8,459 bases of DNA from Flavobacterium psychrophilum (GTDB lineage: Bacteria > Bacteroidota > Bacteroidia > Flavobacteriales > Flavobacteriaceae). A program made the position numbers and the translations under genes. Every line of letters begins with the position of its first letter. Positions within the stretch are counted from its first letter, which is position 1. Of the stretch, positions 1 through 6,318 are shown one piece after another. A model generated the notes under the pieces. It ran no database searches, was not told the origin of the DNA, and worked only from the letters and a program-made list of their open reading frames with translations. Location: the NCBI GenBank assembly GCA_945872875.1, contig CAMCBB010000078.1, positions 1 through 8,459 of the forward strand, in the 5' to 3' direction.

Positions 1-1631
1 ATAATGCTGGTTCTGCCTTCCATTAAGTATTCTAAAGCTTCTTGAACTAATTTTTCGCTTTCACTATCCAATGAGGAAGTTGCTTCATCTAAAATTAAGA
101 TGCTAGGATTTTTCAATAAAGCACGAGCAATAGCAATTCGTTGTCTTTGACCACCTGAGAGTTTAATTCCCCGCTCTCCAACTAAAGTATCAAATTTTTC
201 AGGGAAGCCGTTCACAAAATCTAACGCATTGGCTTGTTTTGCTGCAATTAAAATTTCTTCTTCGGTCGCAGTTGGTTTGCCATAAGCGATATTTTCTCTA
301 ATGCTTCCGCCAAATAAAATAACATCTTGAGGAACGATACTCATATTTCCTCGTAGACTTTCTAAATCATAGTCATAGATGTTTTTTCCATCAATTAATA
401 TAGATCCGTCTACAATATCGTAAAAACGAAGTAGGAGCGAAGATATGGTAGATTTTCCTGCACCACTTGGACCTACAATTGCAATCTTTTGTCCGTAATT
501 TGCAGTGAAATTCACATCTTTCAAAACTTGTATTTCAGGACGGGAAGGGTAAAAAAAGGATACATTTTGGAAAGTCACATTTCCTTGTATTTTATCGAAA
601 TTAGAAGAACTAGTTCCATTGATTTTTTCTGGAGTTTCATCCAATAGTTCAAAAACTCGTTCCGTAGCTCCAACAGCTTTCTGAATTTGCGCATACAATT
701 CAGCTATACCGCCAAATGAAGCACCAACAAAAGTAGAGTAAAGTACAAATGAAATTAATTGACCTACACTCATTTCGCCACTAATACTTAGTGTTACACC
801 ATACCAAACAACTGCTACAATTGCGCCAAACAAACAGAAAATAATAAACGATGCAAAATAACCTCTAAATTTTCCTCCTTTAATAGCGATTTTCACAATC
901 TCTTGAATTTTACCTTTGTATCGTGCAATTTCATACCATTCGTTGGCAAACGCTTTTACATTGCTAATGCCTTGTAATGTTTCTTCAACAATTACTTGGC
1001 TTTCAGCTACTTTGTCTTGTACGTTTTTAGAGAATTTTCTAATAAATCTACCAAATAAAACTGCTGCTACAGCAACAATTGGCACAATTGAAAGCATCAT
1101 TAAAGTCAGTTTGAAACTCTGACTTGCGAGTAAAGCCACTCCGCCAATAATTAAAATGAATTGTCTTAAAAATTCTGCTATGGTAGATGTTAAGGTATCT
1201 TGAATTTGAGTAATGTCGGAACTGATTCGGCTGTTTAATTCGCCTACTCTTTTTTGAGAAAAGAAAGTCATTGGCAATTTTACCAAATTACTATATAATG
1301 CCAAGCGGATATTTGCTAAAGTATGTTCGGTGAAATTTACAAATAAGGAAAGTCGGAAGAACGAAAAAAATGATTGTAAGAATAAAATACCAACTAATAT
1401 CAAGGCAATAGTATTGGCTTCGGAAGTATCTTTATTTTTTACACAATCTACCAGCATCCCCATTAATTTTGGGAAAGCCAACGCAGTACAGCCGGTCATT
1501 AATAAGAATATCAATCCTATGTAGAATTTCCATTTATGGTTGTCGGCATACTTAAAAATTAAAAGTGCTTTGCTTAAAGAGCTGCTATTGATTTTTGCTT
1601 TCGGTAAGTCGTTTTCTACAAATCGAGCCAT
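1..1631 (-). CDS. ABC-type exporter, fused permease and ATPase (MsbA/ABCB-like), C-terminus cut off by window edge
   Basis: This is a half-transporter that would dimerise in the inner membrane and export a lipid, peptide or drug-like substrate using ATP; the substrate cannot be told from sequence. The 543 visible residues begin MARFVENDLPKAK. Six hydrophobic segments lie at about residues 36-58, 74-99, 154-174, 175-195, 256-279 and 289-311, followed by the nucleotide-binding domain from about 350. Visible motifs are the A-loop Tyr361, Walker A GPSGAGKST (387-395), Q-loop Gln435, signature LSGGQ (491-495), Walker B ILILDE (511-516) with catalytic Glu516, and the D-loop SSLD just after it. The frame runs off position 1 after EGRTSI, so the H-loop His and roughly the last 40-50 residues lie outside. 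The ATG at 1629-1631 fits the usual N-terminus of this group. The gene follows yebC on the same strand but is separated from it by a terminator. Family assignment is sure; MsbA (lipid A flippase) identity is not claimed. Confidence 0.95.
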   Translation of the reverse strand, partial: MARFVENDLPKAKINSSSLSKALLIFKYADNHKWKFYIGLIFLLMTGCTALAFPKLMGMLVDCVKNKDTSEANTIALILVGILFLQSFFSFFRLSLFVNFTEHTLANIRLALYSNLVKLPMTFFSQKRVGELNSRISSDITQIQDTLTSTIAEFLRQFILIIGGVALLASQSFKLTLMMLSIVPIVAVAAVLFGRFIRKFSKNVQDKVAESQVIVEETLQGISNVKAFANEWYEIARYKGKIQEIVKIAIKGGKFRGYFASFIIFCLFGAIVAVVWYGVTLSISGEMSVGQLISFVLYSTFVGASFGGIAELYAQIQKAVGATERVFELLDETPEKINGTSSSNFDKIQGNVTFQNVSFFYPSRPEIQVLKDVNFTANYGQKIAIVGPSGAGKSTISSLLLRFYDIVDGSILIDGKNIYDYDLESLRGNMSIVPQDVILFGGSIRENIAYGKPTATEEEILIAAKQANALDFVNGFPEKFDTLVGERGIKLSGGQRQRIAIARALLKNPSILILDEATSSLDSESEKLVQEALEYLMEGRTSI

Positions 1632-1647
1632 ATTTATATATTTTTCT

Positions 1648-1655
1648 CAAAAGTA
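1648..1655 (-). promoter_or_regulatory. Candidate -7 element for the ABC exporter gene
   Basis: On the minus strand these bases read TACTTTTG, an exact match to the Bacteroidota -7 consensus TAnnTTTG. A TTTG (1683-1686) lies 27 bp upstream, farther than the roughly 18-20 bp expected, so the -33 element is doubtful. If used, transcription would start near 1642 and leave a leader of only about 11 nt. Confidence 0.4.
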
Positions 1656-1670
1656 ATTATTATTACTTTT
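1649..1670. repeat. Perfect 9-bp inverted repeat over the exporter promoter
   Basis: AAAAGTAAT (1649-1657) and ATTACTTTT (1662-1670) are exact reverse complements with a 4-base spacer. One arm is nearly the same sequence as the candidate -7 element. It could be an operator covering the promoter, or chance dyad symmetry in AT-rich DNA. It has no adjacent T-run consistent with termination of yebC, whose own terminator lies closer to its stop. Confidence 0.5.
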
Positions 1671-1723
1671 TTATCATCTTAACAAATGGTAAAGTTTAGT
1701 GAAATTGAAAACAAATTTGAAAT

Positions 1724-1756
1724 AAAAAAACTCCAAGTTTCCTTGAAGTTTTTTTT
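1724..1756 (-). terminator. Intrinsic terminator of yebC
   Basis: Read on the minus strand, a stem AAACTTCAAG / CTTGGAGTTT (one T-G wobble, 4-base loop) is flanked by A-runs and followed by a T-run. It begins about 20 bp after the yebC stop. On the plus strand the wobble becomes a C-A mismatch, which supports minus-strand orientation. It suggests the downstream ABC gene is transcribed from its own promoter. Confidence 0.75.
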
Positions 1757-1775
1757 ATATAATAATATAAATAAA

Positions 1776-2492
1776 TTATTCCGATTCATCCATGGTGTGA
1801 TACACATTCATCACATCATCATCTTCTTCAATTTTTTCAATTAATTTTTCAACATCTGCAATTTCGGCTTCAGTAAGTTTTTTTGTTATTTGTGGAATTC
1901 TCTCAAATCCAGAAGATAAAATCTCAATTCCACGAGACTCCAATTCTTTTTGAATCGCACCAAAGCTTTCAAACGGCGCATAAATTAAAATTCCGTCTTC
2001 GTCAGCAAAAATTTCTTCGGCACCGAAATCGATAAATTCCAATTCCATTTCTTCGATATCAATATTGTTATTTGGAATTCGGAAATTACAAGTATGGTCA
2101 AACATAAATTCAACCGAACCTTGAGTTCCCATAGTTCCGTTACATTTATTGAAATAACTTCTAATGTTGGCAACGGTTCTGTTATTGTTATCGGTAGCAG
2201 TTTCAATTAATAATGCAATTCCGTGTGGTGCATATCCTTCAAAAAGTTGTTCTTTATAGTTTGCAGTATCTTTGTCGGTAGCTTTTTTAATAGCACGTTC
2301 TACATTTTCTTTTGGCATGTTTGCTGCCTTCGCATTTTGCATTACAGCACGCAAACGAGAATTGGCATCCGGATTTGGACCACCTTCTTTTACGGCCATT
2401 ACAATGTCTTTTCCAATACGAGTAAAAGCTTTAGCCATTGCCGACCAACGCTTCATTTTTCTCCCTTTTCTAAATTCGAACGCTCTTCCCAT
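1776..2492 (-). CDS. yebC: YebC/TACO1-family protein (translation factor / PmpR-type regulator)
   Basis: A 238-residue cytoplasmic protein of the YebC/PmpR/TACO1 family, near the usual length (about 240-250). The family was long annotated as transcriptional regulators; the mitochondrial homologue TACO1 and more recent bacterial work point to a role on the ribosome, easing translation of difficult (proline-rich) stretches. Core family signatures are clear: GGPNPDANSRLRAV in the first third, NMPKENVERAI after it, a central EGYAPHGIALLIE segment, then DNNNRTVANIRSYFNK and a C-terminal DDDVMNVYH. The N-terminus MGRAFEFRKGRKMKRW is the Bacteroidota form and replaces the MAGHSKW start of the proteobacterial proteins, which supports this start codon. 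It lies 70 bp after gcvT on the same strand, with its own good promoter and its own terminator, so it is probably largely monocistronic. Which of the two functional descriptions applies here cannot be decided from sequence. Confidence 0.96.
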   Translation of the reverse strand: MGRAFEFRKGRKMKRWSAMAKAFTRIGKDIVMAVKEGGPNPDANSRLRAVMQNAKAANMPKENVERAIKKATDKDTANYKEQLFEGYAPHGIALLIETATDNNNRTVANIRSYFNKCNGTMGTQGSVEFMFDHTCNFRIPNNNIDIEEMELEFIDFGAEEIFADEDGILIYAPFESFGAIQKELESRGIEILSSGFERIPQITKKLTEAEIADVEKLIEKIEEDDDVMNVYHTMDESE

Positions 2493-2526
2493 TTCTAAGA
2501 ATATTTTGTATTTATTTAATCGGTTG

Positions 2527-2556
2527 CAAAAGTAATTTTTTCATTTGTATAACAAA
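2527..2556 (-). promoter_or_regulatory. Bacteroidota-type promoter of yebC
   Basis: On the minus strand there is TTTG (2553-2556), then 18 bp, then TACTTTTG (2527-2534), an exact match to the TTTG / TAnnTTTG promoter architecture of Bacteroidota. Transcription would start near 2521, giving a leader of about 29 nt before the ATG at 2492. It is the best promoter in the window. Confidence 0.7.
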
Positions 2557-2562
2557 AGAAAG

Positions 2563-3648
2563 TTATGCTTTTTTGTAAAATGGCATTTTTACTACTTTGG
2601 CCGCCACTTTATTATTTCTAATTTGAATGAATATTTCGCTGTCTAATCCAGCAAATTCGCTTTTCACATAACCCATTCCAATTCCCTTTCCTATACTTGG
2701 CGCCATAGTTCCCGAAGTTACAATTCCGATGTTGTTTCCAGCAGCATCTACAATTTCGTAGTCGTGACGTGGAATTCCTCTTTCAGTTAATTCAAATCCA
2801 ACCAGTTTTTTGGAAACTCCAGCTTCTTTTTGTGCTTTAAGATTAGCAGAATTTGTAAATTCTTTATCAAATTTAGTTATCCATCCTAATCCCGCTTCAA
2901 TAGGAGAAGTGGTATCGTTGATGTCGTTTCCGTAAAGGCAAAATCCCATTTCTAAACGAAGCGTATCTCTTGCCGCTAATCCAATTGGCTTAATTCCAAA
3001 TGCTGCTCCTGCTTCAAATACTTTATTCCAAATGGTTTCAGCATCTTCATTTTTGAAATAAATTTCAAACCCTCCTGATCCTGTATAACCTGTAGCAGAA
3101 ACTATAACATTTTGAATCCCTGCAAATTCTCCAATTTGAAAAGAATAATAAGCCATATTTGCTAAGTCAATATTGGTTAAACTTTGCATTGCAGCTGCAG
3201 CTTTAGGACCTTGAATTGCAAGTAGTGAATAATCGTCTGAAGCATTGGTCATGTTAACTCCTAAATCATTATGTGATGATATCCAGTTCCAATCTTTTTC
3301 AATATTAGAAGCGTTTACTACCAACATATAATCATTATCGGTAATTTTATATACGATTAAATCGTCTACAATTCCACCATCATTATTTGGCAAACAAGAA
3401 TATTGTGCTTTTCCATCAACTAATTTAGAAGCATCATTTGAAGTTACTTTTTGGATTAATGCCAAAGCATTTTCTCCTTTTAAAAAGAATTCACCCATAT
3501 GGGAAACATCAAATACACCTACAGAAGTTCTAACAGTTTCGTGTTCCGCGTTAACTCCTTCGTATTGAACAGGCATATTATATCCTGCAAAAGGTACCAT
3601 TTTTGCTCCTAAACTTTCATGTATGTGGGATAAAGCAGTATTTTTCAT
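2563..3648 (-). CDS. gcvT: Aminomethyltransferase, glycine cleavage system T-protein
   Basis: GcvT takes the aminomethyl group carried on the lipoyl arm of GcvH, transfers the one-carbon unit to tetrahydrofolate to give 5,10-methylene-THF, and releases ammonia. It acts in the cytoplasm with GcvP, GcvH and Lpd, none of which is in this window. The protein has 361 residues, close to the usual 360-370. The N-terminal folate-binding domain shows [12 protein letters not shown] (18-29), VFDVSHMGE (45-53) and [11 protein letters not shown] (91-101), in which Asp96 sits at the position of the catalytic aspartate. [13 protein letters not shown] in the middle and the C-terminal barrel segment with [10 protein letters not shown] and [11 protein letters not shown] are all typical. 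The ATG at 3646-3648 gives the standard N-terminus. The gap to the upstream photolyase gene is 61 bp with a candidate promoter; there is no room for, and no sign of, a glycine riboswitch. Confidence 0.97.
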   Translation of the reverse strand: MKNTALSHIHESLGAKMVPFAGYNMPVQYEGVNAEHETVRTSVGVFDVSHMGEFFLKGENALALIQKVTSNDASKLVDGKAQYSCLPNNDGGIVDDLIVYKITDNDYMLVVNASNIEKDWNWISSHNDLGVNMTNASDDYSLLAIQGPKAAAAMQSLTNIDLANMAYYSFQIGEFAGIQNVIVSATGYTGSGGFEIYFKNEDAETIWNKVFEAGAAFGIKPIGLAARDTLRLEMGFCLYGNDINDTTSPIEAGLGWITKFDKEFTNSANLKAQKEAGVSKKLVGFELTERGIPRHDYEIVDAAGNNIGIVTSGTMAPSIGKGIGMGYVKSEFAGLDSEIFIQIRNNKVAAKVVKMPFYKKA

Positions 3649-3674
3649 CGTAAAATTTGTTTGTTTTAAAGAGG

Positions 3675-3705
3675 CAAAATTACTACTTTTTTAGAGAATA
3701 GTAAA
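3675..3705 (-). promoter_or_regulatory. Candidate promoter of gcvT
   Basis: On the minus strand, TAATTTTG (3675-3682) matches TAnnTTTG exactly. At 19 bp upstream there is TTTA (3702-3705) in place of TTTG, so the -33 element is weak. The start point would be near 3669, about 21 nt before the ATG. No terminator is visible between the photolyase stop and this site, so read-through from the upstream operon is also possible. Confidence 0.5.
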
Positions 3706-3709
3706 TGTT

Positions 3710-4996
3710 TTATCCAACAGAATTTTTGTAAACACGCAAGCACTTTTCTCTTGCTTCTTTGTGATCTACAATTGGATTTGGGTAGTTTGTAGTATTTAAC
3801 TCTGGAATCCATTTTTTGATGTAGATTAAGTCTTTATCAAACTTTTTAATTTGTTCCGTTGGATTGAATATCCTAAAATAGGGAGCTGCATCAACACCGC
3901 TTCCACAGGCCCATTGCCAATTACCCACATTACTCGCTTGCTCGTAATCTAAAAGTTTGGTTGCAAAATAAGTTTCGCCCCAGCGCCAGTCAATTAATAA
4001 GTGTTTGCATAAAAAACTAGCCACAATCATTCGAACACGATTGTGCATGTGTCCGGTTGCATTCAATTCGCGCATTCCTGCATCAACAAAGGGATAACCT
4101 GTTTTTCCTTCGCACCATTTTTTAAATAAATCCTCGTTGTTATCCCACTGAATAGCATCATATTTTGGTCGAAAACTCGAATTGGCTGTATGAGGAAAAT
4201 GCCATAATATTTGCATAAAAAATTCCCTCCAAATTAGTTCTTTAAGGAAGGTATTGTTTTTACTTTGTATGGCAGTTGAAACCATTTTTCGAATTGAAAC
4301 TGCACCAAATCGTAAATAAATTCCGAGGTAAGAAGTTTTGTTTTGCGCAGGAAAATTTCGGGTAGCTTCGTAATTATCAATTAAATTAGTTGAAATATCG
4401 AAAGGAGTTACTTTTATGTTAGAAGGAGTAAAGCCAATCGCTTCCAGTGATAAAAACGGATAATTATGTTTAGCTATATTATGAAGTAATTCTTCCGATT
4501 TATAAAATATTAATTGACTTTTATTGAAACGATCCAACCATTTATTACTGTAAGGCGTGTAAACTACATAAGGTGTGCCATCGTCTTTAACCACTTCACT
4601 TTTTTCAAAAATGACTTGATCTTTACTGGTTTTAAATTCGATGTTGTGCTCTTTAAATAGATGAAATAATTCTAAATCTCTTTTTCGGGCATAAGGTTCA
4701 TAATCGTGATTGGTAAATACAGCTTGAATTTTATTTTCGGAAACTAATTTGCTAAAAACCTCTTGAGGTTTACCATGAAATAGAGCAAGTGATTTCCCAA
4801 AAGTTGAAAGTTGCTGCTGAATTTTTTCAAGTTGTTGGTGAATAAAAGTTACTCGGGCATCGTCTTTTGGTAACTGCGATAAAATACTTTCGTCAAAAAT
4901 AAAAATAGGCAAAACAGATGTTCCACTATTTAAAGCATGAAACAATCCCACATTATCCTCTAAGCGTAAATCCCGACGAAACCAAAATACATGCAT
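3710..4996 (-). CDS. Deoxyribodipyrimidine photolyase (cryptochrome/photolyase family, class I-like)
   Basis: A flavoprotein that probably repairs UV-induced cyclobutane pyrimidine dimers using blue light. It has 428 residues, against about 470 in E. coli PhrB. The N-terminal Rossmann-like antenna domain starts MHVFWFRRDLRLEDN. The C-terminal FAD domain shows the TSYLGIYLRFGAVS segment (221-234), ELIWREFF (253-260) with Glu253 and Trp256 at the dimer-contacting positions, GKTGYPFVDAGMREL, HNRVRM and the DAAPYFRIFNP block (369-379). The Trp triad for flavin photoreduction is complete (Trp294, Trp337, Trp360), and Asn356 matches the Asn next to flavin N5. One difference is His316 (codon 4049-4051) where the E. 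coli enzyme has Trp in TGWMHNR. It is the third gene of an operon, starting 7 bp after the SDR stop. CPD repair is the likeliest role; a cryptochrome-like signalling role is less likely. The antenna chromophore cannot be told from sequence. Confidence 0.93.
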   Translation of the reverse strand: MHVFWFRRDLRLEDNVGLFHALNSGTSVLPIFIFDESILSQLPKDDARVTFIHQQLEKIQQQLSTFGKSLALFHGKPQEVFSKLVSENKIQAVFTNHDYEPYARKRDLELFHLFKEHNIEFKTSKDQVIFEKSEVVKDDGTPYVVYTPYSNKWLDRFNKSQLIFYKSEELLHNIAKHNYPFLSLEAIGFTPSNIKVTPFDISTNLIDNYEATRNFPAQNKTSYLGIYLRFGAVSIRKMVSTAIQSKNNTFLKELIWREFFMQILWHFPHTANSSFRPKYDAIQWDNNEDLFKKWCEGKTGYPFVDAGMRELNATGHMHNRVRMIVASFLCKHLLIDWRWGETYFATKLLDYEQASNVGNWQWACGSGVDAAPYFRIFNPTEQIKKFDKDLIYIKKWIPELNTTNYPNPIVDHKEAREKCLRVYKNSVG

Positions 4997-5003
4997 AAAC
5001 TAT

Positions 5004-5702
5004 TTATCCATTAACTAATAAGGTAGACATTCCTCCATCTACATGGAAAATTTGTCCTGATATCCAACTGCTTTTATCGCTTAATAAAAAGCTTGCCATT
5101 TGCGCCATGTCTTCACTTGTTCCTACTTTTTTAAGTGGATGTCTTTCGGCAGATTTTTCCTTTTTTGCATCCGAATTTAAAAATTTGTCTGCTAGAGGTG
5201 TATCTGTTAACGAAGGTGCAATTACATTGACTCTAATTTTAGGTGCATATTCTGCCGCCAAGGCTTTAGCGAAACTTTCTACAGCTCCTTTCGCAGCTGC
5301 AATACTAGTGTGAAACGGCATTCCCATACTTGCTGCAACCGAACTAAAAACTACAACACTCGATTGATTGGAAGCAGTTAAATTTGGTAAAACCGTTTGA
5401 ATAACTTTCACCAAACTTATGAAATTTATTTGCATATCCGATTCGAAGGCATCTATTTTTAATCCTCTAAAAGGTCTTAAATTGATACTTCCAGGGCAAT
5501 AAACCAATCCGTCAATAACTTCGGGAAGTTGTGATGTATCTAAAGTATCAGTTAAAGCATCAAAAGGAAGATGTGTTACATTTAATTCATCTAAATTTTC
5601 ATTGGTTCTTGAAGCCACAAAAACTCGATTTCCTTGATGCATTTCCTTTGCAATTGCTAATCCCATTCCGTAAGAACCTCCAATTAATAATATGTTTTTC
5701 AT
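5004..5702 (-). CDS. Atypical short-chain dehydrogenase/reductase lacking the catalytic Tyr
   Basis: A 232-residue single-domain Rossmann protein of the SDR superfamily, cytoplasmic. The dinucleotide-binding loop is GGSYGMG (8-14) and a Ser-Arg pair follows the second strand (31-32), which favours NADP(H). Asp48 is at the adenine-contact position, CPG (69-71) replaces the usual NAG, Asn93 and Ser121 are at the active-site positions, and the C-terminal SWISGQIFHVDGG (212-224) is typical. Position 134, which should be the catalytic Tyr of YxxxK, is Ile (HTSIAAAK, codon at 5301-5303), while Lys138 is kept. A normal SDR hydride-transfer mechanism is therefore doubtful; the protein may use another acid, bind a nucleotide without catalysis, or act on an unusual substrate. 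It starts 3 bp after the SRPBCC stop and ends 7 bp before the photolyase, so the three are surely co-transcribed. The end of the upstream gene supplies an AAAGGA stretch that may serve as its ribosome binding site. The substrate is unknown. Confidence 0.9.
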   Translation of the reverse strand: MKNILLIGGSYGMGLAIAKEMHQGNRVFVASRTNENLDELNVTHLPFDALTDTLDTSQLPEVIDGLVYCPGSINLRPFRGLKIDAFESDMQINFISLVKVIQTVLPNLTASNQSSVVVFSSVAASMGMPFHTSIAAAKGAVESFAKALAAEYAPKIRVNVIAPSLTDTPLADKFLNSDAKKEKSAERHPLKKVGTSEDMAQMASFLLSDKSSWISGQIFHVDGGMSTLLVNG

Positions 5703-5705
5703 AAG

Positions 5706-6173
5706 TTATCCTTTAAATTCTCCAAAGAGTTCGATTAGTTTTTTTCGACGAAAGTCAAATATTTCTTTAAGTTTTGGTGCAACCAAAATAGGATGAACCA
5801 ATTGCCCAAGAAGTCCCATTGGAATTTTATAATCTACAATATCTTCCATTTCAACTCCGCCCGGAATTTCTTTTAAGAAATGCTTGTGATGCCACAACGC
5901 ATAGGGTCCAAAGCGTTGCTCGTCTACGAAATAACTGTTGTCTTTAACATGGGTGATTTCTGTGACCCATTTCATTGGAATTCCCATAACTGGTGTTACG
6001 ATATATTGAATTATTTGTCCTGCAAACATGGCTCTGTCGTCACCAGAAAGCGTTTTAAACCCCATATATTCAGGTGTAATAACTTTTAGATTTTTCGGAT
6101 CTGATAAAAATTTCCAAGCCTCATCGATTGTTATTGGAAGGTTTTGTTTGCTTTGAAGTGTGTATATTTTCAT
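5706..6173 (-). CDS. SRPBCC-superfamily (START/Bet v1-like) ligand-binding protein
   Basis: A 155-residue cytoplasmic protein with no signal peptide or membrane segment. The opening (SKQNLPITIDEAWKFLSDPKNLKVITP, written here as two parts: SKQNLPITIDEAW and KFLSDPKNLKVITP) is typical of the SRPBCC helix-grip fold, in which a long C-terminal helix closes a hydrophobic cavity; here that helix is about residues 133-151. Other family-like pieces are MKWVTEITHV, FVDEQRFGPYALWHHKHF and GGVEMEDIVDYKIP. Related proteins are sometimes misnamed cell-division inhibitors; nothing here supports that. It is the first gene of the operon with the SDR and photolyase, which suggests a small hydrophobic ligand or intermediate handled with the SDR, perhaps in protection against light or oxidative damage. 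That role is inference from context. The ligand cannot be predicted. Confidence 0.88.
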   Translation of the reverse strand: MKIYTLQSKQNLPITIDEAWKFLSDPKNLKVITPEYMGFKTLSGDDRAMFAGQIIQYIVTPVMGIPMKWVTEITHVKDNSYFVDEQRFGPYALWHHKHFLKEIPGGVEMEDIVDYKIPMGLLGQLVHPILVAPKLKEIFDFRRKKLIELFGEFKG

Positions 6174-6188
6174 TAAAATAATTTTTTA

Positions 6189-6237
6189 CAAATATATAAA
6201 ATGTTTAACCAATTAGTATAAAAGTTAAACAAAATTA
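6189..6237 (-). promoter_or_regulatory. Two candidate -7 elements for the SRPBCC-SDR-photolyase operon
   Basis: On the minus strand, TATATTTG (6189-6196) and TAATTTTG (6230-6237) both match TAnnTTTG. They would give leaders of about 10 nt and 51 nt. Neither has a TTTG at the usual -33 distance, which would fit a promoter that needs an activator, or simply weak promoters. The inverted repeat at 6202-6231 lies between them. Confidence 0.45.
6202..6231. repeat. Perfect 8-bp inverted repeat, candidate operator of the photolyase operon
   Basis: TGTTTAAC (6202-6209) and GTTAAACA (6224-6231) are exact reverse complements separated by 14 bp, with half-site centres 22 bp apart, about two helical turns. 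This fits a dimeric regulator binding one face of the helix. The dyad lies just upstream of the proximal -7 element and touches the distal one. No regulator gene is in the window. It could also affect nupG, whose start is 87 bp away. Confidence 0.5.
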
Positions 6238-6262
6238 TAAACACATTTAAATACCCTTAATT

Positions 6263-6292
6263 TTTGGATTTATAAATATTATATTAGATTTA
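6263..6292 (+). promoter_or_regulatory. Candidate promoter of nupG
   Basis: TTTG (6263-6266), 18 bp, then TAGATTTA (6285-6292), one base off the TAnnTTTG consensus. The spacing equals that of the yebC promoter. Transcription would start near 6299, about 20 nt before the ATG at 6319. The leader just before the start is A-rich with no Shine-Dalgarno sequence, as is common in this phylum. Confidence 0.5.
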
Positions 6293-6299
6293 CAATCTA
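6285..6299. repeat. Short inverted repeat over the nupG -7 element and start point
   Basis: TAGATT (6285-6290) and AATCTA (6294-6299) are exact reverse complements with a 3-base spacer. The left arm is part of the candidate -7 element and the right arm ends at the predicted start point. It may be a repressor site, but a 6-bp dyad in AT-rich DNA can arise by chance. Confidence 0.3.
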
Positions 6300-6318
6300 T
6301 TTACTAAACTAAACAAAT

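Noticed and set aside
916..1524. Plus-strand open frames of 68 and 64 codons inside the ABC exporter
   Set aside because: Antisense to a clear transporter; composition is what the reverse complement of membrane-segment codons gives.
2223..2535. Plus-strand open frames of 91 and 87 codons opposite yebC
   Set aside because: They are antisense to a well-conserved gene, have no family resemblance, and one crosses the yebC promoter.
3649..3709. Glycine riboswitch upstream of gcvT
   Set aside because: The gap is only 61 bp, lacks the conserved glycine-aptamer pairing elements, and holds an ordinary promoter-like element.
3649..3709. Terminator after the photolyase gene
   Set aside because: No stem-loop followed by a T-run was found on the minus strand; the T-rich stretch alone is not enough.
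5706..6173. SRPBCC protein as a cell-division inhibitor
   Set aside because: That name circulates for related proteins, but nothing in the sequence or neighbourhood supports a division role.
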